Assembly (NCBI RefSeq): GCF_001653235.2
Contig: NW_019154046.1
Coordinates: 372,001 to 436,000, forward strand
Reading direction: 5' to 3'
DNA from: Pochonia chlamydosporia 170
Taxonomy: Eukaryota > Ascomycota > Sordariomycetes > Hypocreales > Clavicipitaceae
DNA: 64,000 nucleotides
In this document: piece after piece, positions 23,578 to 32,722 of the stretch
Position numbering within the stretch: the first letter of the stretch is position 1
Layout of the letters: every line of letters begins with the position of its first letter
The notes under the pieces: model-generated
What the model was told of the DNA's origin: nothing
The model's input: the letters and a program-made list of their open reading frames with translations, nothing else
The model's database searches: none
Program-made: the position numbers and the translations under genes

Positions 23578-23766
23578 CTAGTGCATTTTCATCCTGAGAA
23601 TTGTGTGTTGTTCGTAAATCTTGAATTTGTCGTCGTAGCCACCCTTGTCGACAAGGTCTTTGTGCTTGTCGAGTGTGTCACTCATAATCTTGATTTCCGC
23701 GTTGACGATGTCCTGGTCCATGCCGTGGTAAGGGATGCCATAGTTTCTATCTCTGAGCTGGTCCAA
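23578..23766 (-). pseudogene. possible GH18 chitinase C-terminal fragment
   Basis: A 62-residue piece (LRDRNYGIPYHGMDQDIV, TLDKHKDLVDKGGYDDKFKIYE) resembles the region after the catalytic domain in large fungal GH18 chitinases of the LysM/killer-toxin-like group. No GH18 motif, LysM or Cys-rich tail is nearby. At best it is an isolated exon or relic. The family assignment is from memory of the pattern and is weak. Confidence 0.3.
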
Positions 23767-24692
23767 ACTGTTATTGGTTGCGGCAACTACCTGCCGCCCT
23801 GCTCTTTATTGATAAACATCCTTGACTGACTTGGATAAAACATCGTCGAAGTTCCATAGTTTAACTGCTTAGCATAACAACAATACATCTACTCATCGTT
23901 CTATAGGCAATGTAACTAGACGGTGGCACATGAATATAGAAAAAAGCAACAAAAATATACTGAAAAGCACCACAAGCCAGCAAATATTGGGGACTTGATG
24001 ATGATACAGTCCTAGGGACAGCGACGGGGCTTTCGCATACCCCGCACAGCACCGTCTCGCAAATAGAGAGCGGAAAAATGGTGGAGTAAGAGGTAAGGGA
24101 CTTTTCTCCCAAACTGGAAATCAGCTGGAACCCTAAAACCTTTCAAGGACTGAGCAAACCCGCAGGCTGCCAGGTGCTTCGCATTTAGCTGTGTATCATA
24201 GCCCGATTCCTCCTCGGGAGAAGCGTCATCAGCGTCACGATGGCCTCTATTTTCTTGGCGGTAGGCAATAGAGATTTTGGAATATCTTTGTTCGCTAAGA
24301 AGCTCATAAACTTCAGATATTCTGCCGCCAGCTGATTATGCTGTGCTAGTAATGCAAAAGTATCGACTCAGGATTCTAACACGCCAGAGGAATTGTCTCG
24401 GCGGATTGAATGGAGACGTGGCATGAACATTTCCAATCCGTCCACCACAGGGTCTAGCCTCCACCAAAGACGAACAAAAGAGGGGATGCACGCGTTAACG
24501 CGAGACCCTGCAGTTTCATGGGCACATCACTCTAGATCGAACACTTCTACGCAAATCGTAGGTTCCACGAAGCCTCGCTATGACGTCCACCTGCAGCCAG
24601 AACAACTTAGACATATGGTGTAAGCCAATATGCTTATAAGCAAACCAAACATAGCGTCTGTAAACATAGGTTCAACGCTTACTGGTAACTTC
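23767..24692. other. intergenic, no gene recognised
   Basis: The ORF at 24393-24623 (+) has no motif. A weak coding-like stretch on - (VDVIARLRGTYDL near 24570) could be a downstream relic of the Zn2Cys6 gene, beyond its stop. Confidence 0.25.
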
Positions 24693-25218
24693 TTATTGAT
24701 TGCCACTTTCTAGCATGAGAAGAGCATTAGCGGCTTCCATGCCGTACTTTATTACATAAATGTCATTCCCAGCCCTAATCTGTTGATAGAGTTCCTCTGA
24801 CACTTCACGATCTGAGGTTCTTAGAAGACAGATAATATGCTCATAAGTCTTAAGCTTTCGAAGCAAGTTGTCATTCGATCGTTTTAGTGCTTGTTGGTAT
24901 GACTCCCCTTCTTGGACGTCCCTATAACGGCATTCTACTCCTTGGCGAATGCAGTTGCTGCAACAGCCCCTCTCACCGGAGCACTGAATACGATTTGGCA
25001 TTGTCAGCAATCAAATCTGTAGGCAACATTGTAGTAGCTATACGCAAAATTACCTTTGACTTCGATCTCCGACAGTACTCACACGCAACAGGAGTCGCTC
25101 TCCGCTTGCGCCGTAATGGTTGCTCCGTTATAGGTGCTTCGTATGTTACTGACGGCCGATCGTGAGGCCATAATCGCGGGAGACCAAGGCTTGTCGTCCT
25201 GCCCAAGTTCAACGCCAT
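24693..25218 (-). CDS. short Zn2Cys6 transcription factor
   Basis: Two exons (25218-25054, 24983-24693) give 151 aa. The 70-nt intron (donor GTAATT, branch TGCTGAC, acceptor CAG) splits the zinc cluster and rejoins it in phase 0. The product has C46-X2-C49-X6-C56-X6-C63-X2-C66-X6-C73, an exact Zn2Cys6 spacing, preceded by a basic stretch (RRKRR). After the cluster come a short coiled region and an IRAGNDIYVI segment of the kind found just after the DNA-binding domain in long Zn2Cys6 regulators. The large regulatory domain is missing, so this is either a truncated gene or a DNA-binding-only protein that could compete with full-length relatives. Confidence 0.7.
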
Positions 25219-25732
25219 TGCCTAAATGCAAAATAGCTAACGAGTGAGTAGTCCAATCAGGAGGGTAAACGAGTGCGTGTCACTTAATATCGTACGGAGA
25301 GTAGTTGCACTCTATGGCATCAGCATACATATCATACCTGTTGCCTTGGACATGGCAACTTTCCAGCATATGTACAACCCCCAGGCTCACCCCATTTGTG
25401 TCTGACACGTGGTGTTGGTGAATCACCACATGGAGCTTACTCCGGTGTGTGCATCCGAGTCAACAGTCTAGACCCCGGAACAGCCTAGTTCCAGCCCGTC
25501 GGATCAGTGGGCAATGTAGGCCCAACGCTATTCTCTTACAGTGTCGGTAGGCTGATGTGACTCGCTGGTTCAAAAAATATGTGGGTCAGGCATCTGCTAC
25601 TTGGTCACAATGTTACGCATTTGGTTGCACTCTGGCATGTCGCTTTCTAATGTTGTGTGCTAAGGTGCCCCTCTCGCGAATGGTTGATCCACTTGTGCAA
25701 GTCGGCGACGAAATAATGCACTCTTGATTTTT
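25219..25732. other. intergenic, upstream of the Zn2Cys6 gene
   Basis: No ORF, repeat or RNA gene was recognised. Confidence 0.3.
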
Positions 25733-26031
25733 CTAAGTGACCGAGTTCCCCATAGTATCAGTTCTAGCCCGTTTCCTGCGCGGCCGTTCCACCAAGGCAG
25801 CTTCAGTCCATGCAGCTAAGACGGATAAACTTCCACAGTCGTGATCATCTCTATGACAGTGTCCGCTGCACTTCTTGCCTTCTTTATAACACCTGCACCT
25901 CTTTGTGTTGCACAACCCCTTGCATTTGCATGAAATTCCCACCCTTGCGCTTGTAGAAGCTTCCCTGGCTGCCAGTCGTCTCCCAACGCAGACTCGACTG
26001 TTACATTGCCGATCTTACATAGCATTCTCAT
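25733..26031 (-). pseudogene. transposase-like Cys-rich (CXC/CRC-type) C-terminal fragment
   Basis: Read on -, a segment with GNVTVESALGDDWQPG shifts frame into ISCKCKGLCNTKRCRCYKEG, followed by KKCSGHCHRDDHDC. The CXCX3CX4CXC...C...CHRDDHDC spacing resembles the tesmin/TSO1-like CXC domain found at the C-terminus of several fungal transposon proteins. A basic PRRKRAR tail ends the frame. No catalytic domain is nearby, so this is an isolated remnant. Confidence 0.5.
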
Positions 26032-26480
26032 AGGGTTGATTTGGTTGGGCCTATGGCCGTAGGCATAGCGATGAAAGCGATACTCGTGTCACTACAATCT
26101 CTCCTGTGTTGCATTGTTGTTGAACACCTAACCCGAGGTTTCACAAAGCACTAGCTGTATGCCGTCGGTGCATGCATCGGGAAAGCAAGTTCTGGCTCCT
26201 TCTTGCTGTTTCGCGACAATTTGGCCTAGCTGGCCAGCGCGACAGTCTATATCGCCATTGTCCTCAGTGCCATACAGGTCGAACTCGCAAACCGACCTTC
26301 GTAATATTAATACCTTCTAGTCGGCGTCGCACGGCTTCACCGTCTTCTCCAACCTAGGGCCACGTTGCTACTACACTGATTATCTTGGCTGGCTACTAAG
26401 TAAACTAATCAACAGCAGTGGAGCTGTTTGTTGCTGTGTGCGAAGCTGGAAGTGTTCTCATATAAATCCTGCAAAGACGC
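26032..26480. other. intergenic, no gene recognised
   Basis: Only short ORFs without motifs are present. Confidence 0.3.
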
Positions 26481-26489
26481 CAAAAACAG

Positions 26490-26600
26490 CTCTGTAGTTA
26501 GAGGTAGTTGATACATAGTAACTTGTAGTGGCAACATTTGGATATTTCATATTCAGTGCGGGGCAAGGCTTTGCAGGTCCATGGGCTCCCTCTCTGCCAC
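26490..26600 (-). repeat. dispersed repeat, copy C (fragment)
   Basis: On -, CATGGACCTGCAAAGC, TTGCCCCGCACTGAA and ATCCAAATGTTGCCACTACA match copy B near 11808-11870. A poly-T run of about 19 bp follows at about 26619-26637. Confidence 0.5.
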
Positions 26601-26670
26601 CTATCATAAAGACAATCGTTTTTTTTTTTTTTTTTTTGGCCGACAGAGGCATGTGTCTTCCGGCCGACGA

Positions 26671-26755
26671 CAGAGGTGATAGACGATTGAAAAGATTATA
26701 CATGCCCTTTGGTATTGAGACTGCGTGGAAATACCAGAAGCCACCGCTCTTCCAT
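26671..26755 (+). repeat. 80-bp repeat shared with 48.73 kb
   Basis: Nearly identical to 48731-48810 (shared ATTATACATGCCCTTTGGTA, GGAAATACCAGAAGCCACC, CTCTTCCATACAT). The few differences seen are mostly transitions. Both copies lie near other repeat material, so a fragment of a dispersed element is likely. Confidence 0.55.
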
Positions 26756-26841
26756 ACATGTCGCTTGATAGGAGTCTCGACGGTGACCCCATTGTGCCGT
26801 CTCTCTTCCTCTGCATAAATAGCAGCAAAGCCGCATAATTA

Positions 26842-27004
26842 CGTACGGGTGATGCGTACATAGTGCGGAAGTGCAAGCTACGATCAGAAGAGGAGCTCTA
26901 CCAGCTATGGAGCTATCTGAACAAGTTGCAGAGGCAACAACCGGAGGAATTTATAGCCAAGGTATTTAACAGCACGGATAGAGTGTGGATAGACAGGTGT
27001 CAAA
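26842..27004 (+). other. coding-like relic cut by LTR
   Basis: One frame reads smoothly (RSEEELYQLWSYLNKLQ, EEFIAKVFNSTDRVWIDRC) and ends at a stop about 20 bp before the LTR at 27025. It is not recognised. The helical composition suggests a fragment of an element-encoded protein. Confidence 0.3.
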
Positions 27005-27024
27005 TGATAATAAAAGATAGATAG

Positions 27025-27259
27025 TGTAACGGGCTAGGCCCGATGGTAGCTCGGCTTGCGCTCTCGCCTTTGTCTCTTGCCTTATCACTGTAACCCCCAG
27101 CAACAAGCGAGATTAGCAGAAGCAAGCTGACAAGCCTGCAAGAGCTTGCAGAGCTGTTGCTTTCTTGCTAGCCCTTTTCCTCTTCTCCTTAGCGTTAGAT
27201 GATACTTGTTTATAGTCACCTAGCTAGTTGTCAAATATATACTCGCTTTGACCGTTATA
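27025..27259 (+). mobile_element. LTR, relative of the 19.4 kb solo LTR
   Basis: About 235 bp beginning TGTAACGG and ending CCGTTATA. It is collinear and strongly similar to 19390-19618 (AGCAACAAGCGAGATTAGCA is shared). Flanks GATAG (27020-27024) and TATAG (27260-27264) match at 4 of 5 positions, consistent with an aged target duplication. The terminal C-to-T change is RIP-like. A short ORF 32 bp downstream leaves open that it is the 5' LTR of a gutted element. Confidence 0.75.
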
Positions 27260-27290
27260 TATAGGGATACGCGAACGGACGAGTCGTCAA

Positions 27291-27662
27291 ATGATCGAGA
27301 AACGACCTGCAATGCAGAGCAACAGCCAAGACAGCAGCGGCTCGCCTAGCCGTAGAACTCTCAGCGAAATGATGACGCAGTTAAGCCAAATGTCTAAGCA
27401 GGCTGCTACAACGCAACAGGCCTTACAGCAGACCACCAAAACCTTGGGCGCCAGACGAGAGACCGACCTCGAAAAGAATAACCAAGGGCAGATACGAGCC
27501 ATAGTAAAGCGTTTTCCGGTTCTTGGCTTGCGGGTTAGGGCTAAAATTTACCATACTAAATATACCACACCTGAGGTTTCGCCACTGGGGGTGAAACTTG
27601 CCGCAAGGGTTATTAGTCTTGCTCGTGGTGCCTGCCCTACCCCCCCAGGGGCGAAAACGTAA
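27291..27662 (+). other. possible gag N-terminal relic after LTR
   Basis: This 123-codon ORF begins 32 bp after the LTR. The first ~65 residues are Gln/Ser-rich and helical (SEMMTQLSQMSKQAATTQQ), as in some Gag N-termini. The rest appears to be inserted non-coding DNA, including an imperfect inverted repeat (GTTTCGCC...CTGGGGG against CCCCCAGGGGCGAAAAC). Confidence 0.3.
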
Positions 27663-27925
27663 GGCAAATGGCGAGAGCAAGAGAACCTACCTACTCAGTC
27701 AGTGTCTGCCGTAACGGGGCCCGTTCCCGCGTCTCCGCCAATCACCGCCCCCAGACCCATCCCTGTTGAAATCGCGCCCGTAACGGGCCTCGTTTCGAGA
27801 GATTTGGCACGCGTTACATAAACGTCTACGCTAATGTACGCTCAACACATTAGCTCGGGCGCTAAGATTTAGGTCTTGTTTTCTAGCCCAAATTGCCATT
27901 ATTAACTACCTCTCGTTTTGTACAG

Positions 27926-29264
27926 CGGCTCATCGAGGTATGGAAAGGAGTTTGATCAACACCTTCGAGACCATGGTGTATATATGAACAATCGCAAATC
28001 CAAACCGTTGAACACAGAGGAAGCAAGGATCAGTTTGAAACAGAGCCGCGCATCCTTGTCCCCGTCACAATTCACAGAGGAACAGTTCGAGACATTTCAG
28101 AGGAAAAACGAGGATGTTGTATTCGAATCTGATGTCATGGCCGATGTCATTCCCATTATCAGTGGAAGTTGTCGCATTCCTAGCAAGCAGAATGTTCTCT
28201 TCACCGAACTTGAACCTCTCACTACTAGCAACGCCGTCAGACCAAAGCCAGATCATTTTGATGGCGCTGATCTGGCGGACCTCAGCGTGGAGGTACGAAA
28301 TGACGACGAAGTCAGGCAAAGAGTTATTCCTACGAACCACGCCAGTGTTCCAGTGGCGGCCAATTTCTTCATAGAGGCCAAGGGACCCGACGGGAATGCA
28401 TCAGTTGCACAGAGGCAGGCATGCTACGACGGAGCATATGGTGCCCGTGCCATGCATACGTTGCAGAATTATGGCACATCCAATGAAAGTTATGACGGCA
28501 AAGCGTACACGTACAGCTCGACATATCATCCTGCTACCGGCACGCTCCAGCTCTATGCTCACCTTGTCACAGCTCCAACTGAGACGGGGGGTCGGCCTGA
28601 GTATCATATGACGCAGCTTGATACTTGGGGAATGACAGGTAATATTCAAACTTTTCGACGTGGAGCCACTGCTTTTCGAAACGCTAGAGATTTAGCAAGG
28701 AGCCATCGAGATCAGTTTATTCATGCCGCGAATTGGCGTCACGCAAGTCAAGATGCTCAACAGAACGACGAAAATGGGCTTATTGCGAACGATTCCCCCC
28801 AAGAACAAACCGCCAATGCCTGCGGCGATAATTTGGGAGAAGATCCAAAGGTATATGACGCACCGCAGTCTTTACCGACTGAAGACGACACTCCAAACCC
28901 CAGCCAAGCATCGACCATATTGGCTGCAGAAGACCAAGGTTTGAGTTTTGCGACCAGCTTCACATCTAGCTCTGGCAATGGACCGCCGGTAGGATCCAAG
29001 CGAGCCAGGCAACTAAGCTCACCGACTAACTCCTGGGGACGCAGCTCATCTAAGAGTCGAACTCGTACCAACATAAGTGAGCTTAATAAAGAGCTGTCGA
29101 AAAAAGGACAAGTGGAGGTTCCACCCTGCTTGCAGCATGACCTCTGGAGCAGATATAACGACGAAAATACGCCGTATACGAAGTCGGCGAATAACCTCGA
29201 GAGATACATGTGGCGTCAGATCAGAGCCGTTCCCGAGTGGTCTTACCTGGAGTCCGACAAGTAG
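27926..29264 (+). CDS. DUF7924-type protein, 5' exon missing
   Basis: The open frame has no ATG near its start. Instead a good acceptor (branch ATTAACT, TTTTGTACAG) ends at 27925, so the readable part (~445 aa) is an internal/last exon. It matches the fungal DUF7924-like family: [19 protein letters not shown], a DVMADVIP acidic motif, [41 protein letters not shown] and [13 protein letters not shown]. The D...ExK arrangement (EAKGP) recalls PD-(D/E)XK nucleases; that link is inference. The C-terminus is low-complexity with a short basic block. No plausible first exon is visible in the preceding repeat-rich 700 bp, so a 5' truncation by LTR-related insertion is likely. Confidence 0.65.
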
Positions 29265-29984
29265 ATGTTAACCAAAGATCGAAGTGCAGCTTAGCAGTGA
29301 TGGCAAGAGGACCTGTGCCGCACACTGACTGCCCCATTCTGTGCTCAAGTTTTTATCGTTCGTGCAGAAGAATTTGCAAGAGCACCAGAGTACGGCTAAA
29401 GTTAGTAGAATAATAATGGCGGCTTGAGCCTAACTTAGTTTGTAGTTATAGGTACCTCAGACACTGCACCTACAAGGGAACTCCTTACTTGTGCAAGTTA
29501 ACCTCAGCGGATTATTTGAATACCTTATCCTCCTTAAAATAGCACGCATAATACAATGTATATAGAGAAGAGTACATTAGATCTATTTGCAGCGACTAGA
29601 AGTCAATAATTTATTTGCTAATTCTCCGTAGTTCAATATGACAATTATACAGATCCATCTCACTATCCCACGTGTCTTTACCAAATTTACTTACTATAAG
29701 CTCCTCGGCTTCTTTTAAGGCCCTAGGTCTCTAAAGATCCTTAAAAAAGTTCTCAAAGTTAATTTCCAATAAGTCTTAAAGTGAAGTTCAGATCTAAATC
29801 CATCATGTAATAGCCCCAAGTGCAAGTACTCAAACAATTATTGTCTGCCGACTAATGCTTACTTCTTCTAGATACAATTGCGATTTTCGCCAGTAACTCC
29901 ATGCTTGTTCTTCATGGTTTCCTTATTGCCCAGCTGGGTCCCTCCTGTGGTCGCTGCATTATCTACCACAGGCGGTGCAGCATC
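29265..29984. other. intergenic, AT-rich toward the repeat
   Basis: AT-rich sequence with no ORF or motif of interest. Confidence 0.3.
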
Positions 29985-30985
29985 TTCTAAATCGGTCTCT
30001 AAACTCGCAGTTATGGATGCCAAATTAACTAAGGTTAAAGACAAGTCTTCGATATTGCAATCAAGTCAGGGGCAGGATGTTTGTGACTCTCCAAGGTGCT
30101 GTTAGTAACGGAGTTATTACATACTAGAGCTTGTACGCTGGGACTAAATCGAGTGGAAGCAGCACCGCGATAAGTCTTCTCGAGAATAATAGTATTCCAA
30201 TAAGCCATAATGGAATTTACGTCATCACTAGAAATAGTAAGCGTGTATAAGATCGAGGATGGGATCCAGAATATTGGAAAGCGGTAAATCTGACAGTTAG
30301 GACTCAGGTCCCTTGAGGGTGGGAAAAGGAAGGCTGTTCTATTACTAAGAGAAGATAGAAGTAAGTGACAGGAGTCAAAGAATCATGAGCTTGGAGCGGA
30401 GGTCAAAAATGGCTCAAGTCCATCCAGGCTTCAGAGGAGGGCATAAACCCTTTTATAATTTGACGGCCATTCGCAAGTCACGATTCAGACCAACGATCTT
30501 CGTCCTCTCCTCCATGCCGAACTGCCGCATGTAGCTTCCCCCGCATGTGTGCAACCGACACGTATAATAAAATAACTACTGGGAAGTACAGATAACGTTT
30601 CCAATGACGAACATGAAGGCGCTTTCGATTACGTACCCATACCAGACCACTGTGGCTAGCTTGTTAGTTACCTAGCCTTCATAACACGCAGGAACTCTTT
30701 GCGGTCTGTATCCAAAATAGTTAGCTTGTGACTTCGTGATGACAAATCTTCTAGCTTCTTGCAGAAAGGTAAGGCAGATTTCAGTACACATAGTTGTGTG
30801 GAGGCGGAATAAGCTCATCTGTAGTGTACGTTCAAGAGAATATCCTATGTAGGCTGCAGCAGAGCGAACATGTGATGTATGCGGCTTTAAAGTCGTAGGA
30901 ATAGCAGGCAGATTTTGTCACCCAATCGTGATAGCAAGGCAGCTTATAGCAAAGTGCATTATATGTGTGTCTAAGGTCTCCCCAT
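29985..30985 (+). repeat. 1-kb dispersed repeat, copy 1 (more AT)
   Basis: Collinear with 47590-48575 over about 1 kb in the same orientation (shared GGAGCGGAGGTCA, TCCAGGCTTCAGAGGAGGGC, TCTTCGTCCTCTCCTCC, CCAAAATAGTTAGCTTGTGA). Differences are mostly transitions, and this copy more often has the A or T, as expected if RIP mutated it harder. No protein is readable. Confidence 0.75.
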
Positions 30986-31161
30986 TAGAGCTAATAACAT
31001 AAGTAAGCGTGTAAGCTGTAACTTGGTATATATGCGCCGGTCCCTCTATTTCAGAGTGGAAGGCATGCTGTTCCGCAATGTACAATGTCCCATCCCCTAC
31101 TTTGTTTTCGTTTTTGGCCATCCTTGGCTAACAGTCCTCTACAATAAATCCTTCGATCAAC

Positions 31162-32060
31162 ATGCCTTTTGCATTCTATCTCCTATGCGACCTGCTGTCT
31201 GGCCTCGAAAGAATCCAAGCGGGGACTTCCAGTGCTAAGACGATCTAGGAAGCTACCACCCGAAGCCTTATTTCTTGGTTTAACACACACAAATCTATTA
31301 TCCCACGTCAAGGCCCAGAAGCTGTGGCATTTCTGTCTTGCCTTTTCCCAGAACGCAGGCCAGATTAAGTCTTTGGGTTGTCAAAAAGACGTCTTAAATG
31401 CATTATCCAGCAGGCTTAATGCCTCGGGATATCCCGATTAAAAGAGTTACAACGATGGCGAAGCAGCCACAGCCCTGATTTTGCGACGTGTGCCGAGAGT
31501 CTATTAGCTATTACAGACTGTAAACATAGAGGGAATCCCAGAATGTCACTAGGTGAACTTGACGACACACTTAATCGGATTGCGGCTCTATCTCCATTCT
31601 CCTCAATAGACATCTGGCAGTTAGTTCATCGAAATCATAGCTTATTAACCGGGACAAGCGATATTCTTCTAATTGCATTCCGAAAGTTACAGAGCTGCGA
31701 GGTTAAATGGCTGATCCGCATGTTGTTAAAGGACTCCAGTCCTGTTTGTGTCCCGGAAGAAATAGCGATAAATAGATTCCACCCTCTTCTGTATCATCTT
31801 CTCCGCTTTCAGAATTTAATTCCTAGGGCTGTAAAACGACTAGAAGAAATAAACCTTTCGCAGTTCTCACCGTTCCTGCAGAATATTCCCGCGGTGACTT
31901 AAGTAAAGTGTTCAGGCCGCAAGTCAGAGTCATGATTAGGCGCTCGGACTATGAAAAAGCAAGGAGCATTAAACACTGTTGCCTATTAGCTGGTTCGAGA
32001 CAAATGAGTGTAGAGCGGAAATACGATATACTGGGCTGTTATATTACATAGTATACAATC
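31162..32060 (+). pseudogene. broken ATP-dependent DNA ligase gene (N-terminal and start of adenylation domain)
   Basis: The ATG at 31162 opens a frame (PFAFYLLCDLLSGLERIQ) that continues for about 245 codons through in-frame stops near 31243, 31366 and 31417. It contains the ligase N-terminal domain pattern (FLSCLFPERRPD, VFGLSKRRL, LGELDDTLNRIAALSPFSS, EVKWLIRMLLKD, INRFHPLLYHLLRFQN). After a stop at about 31900 and a frameshift, MIRRSDYEKARSIKHCC and MSVERKYD follow. The Lys of RKYD corresponds to the AMP-accepting residue of the ligase KxDG motif, but the expected Gly/Glu are lost and the frame ends. The rest of the catalytic core is missing. It resembles the fungal LIG4-like expansion families. 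Confidence 0.7.
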
Positions 32061-32162
32061 TTCGCGGTACAATATGTCCCATTATTAAGCAAGGCGATGC
32101 ACGTCCCCCAAACTGTGCTAACCTTTGCAGCGGCTCGGATACTAAGTTTAGGGTCATGCTGC

Positions 32163-32193
32163 AATAATCCTAGCCTGACGAGCTAGGATTATT
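32163..32193. repeat. perfect 12-bp inverted repeat, 7-nt loop
   Basis: AATAATCCTAGC, loop CTGACGA, GCTAGGATTATT. It lies about 100 bp beyond the ligase relic. It could be a hairpin or an excision scar. No flanking gene shows that it is a terminator. Confidence 0.5.
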
Positions 32194-32722
32194 TCACTCT
32201 CTTTATTTCAAGCTGCCCAGTCTCGCCCCGAGAAAGTTTGACTGAAGTTGATCAGCGACACCAAGCAGCAGATCATATTGTACCCCTGATTTCTTGCCTT
32301 AGCTCCTTGTCGAGCGGTCGGCGATAGGACAAGGAGTTTCAGCTTCAGACAAGCACAATGCATACCATACAGTGAGCCAGTTTCACGGACCCAGCGACGG
32401 AGGTGAATGACGGCATCCTACTCATCATGTGTCTCCACGGCGGTTGCCCCGAGATCTTCGGGCCATTGATCTTCGGGTCATTCAGATTTATCTTCGGGTC
32501 ATTCAGCCCGGCGCTCTACGACAAGATCGCGTGTATGCTTGCCTGTGGCACAGATGGCCCATCCATTATTAGCTTGGAGGACTTTCGGGATCCGACTGAG
32601 CTCAATGCCAGTTTTGCTGGCGACATGGGCGCGAATGGCGTAGCCGATAAGGCTTCTGGCTGGGGCATTGGCGTCGAGGCAGATGAAGACTCAGAGGTCC
32701 TCTCGAGGTGAGGCAGGCACCG
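32194..32722. other. intergenic with short direct repeats
   Basis: ATCTTCGGG(T/C)CATT recurs three times between about 32450 and 32510. The + ORF 32403-32711 contains this repeat and is probably not a gene. Confidence 0.35.

Noticed and set aside
27918..27984. Translation start of the DUF7924 frame at its first codon
   Set aside because: It is TTG, not ATG, and lies across a clear splice acceptor. The next in-frame ATG would delete conserved residues.
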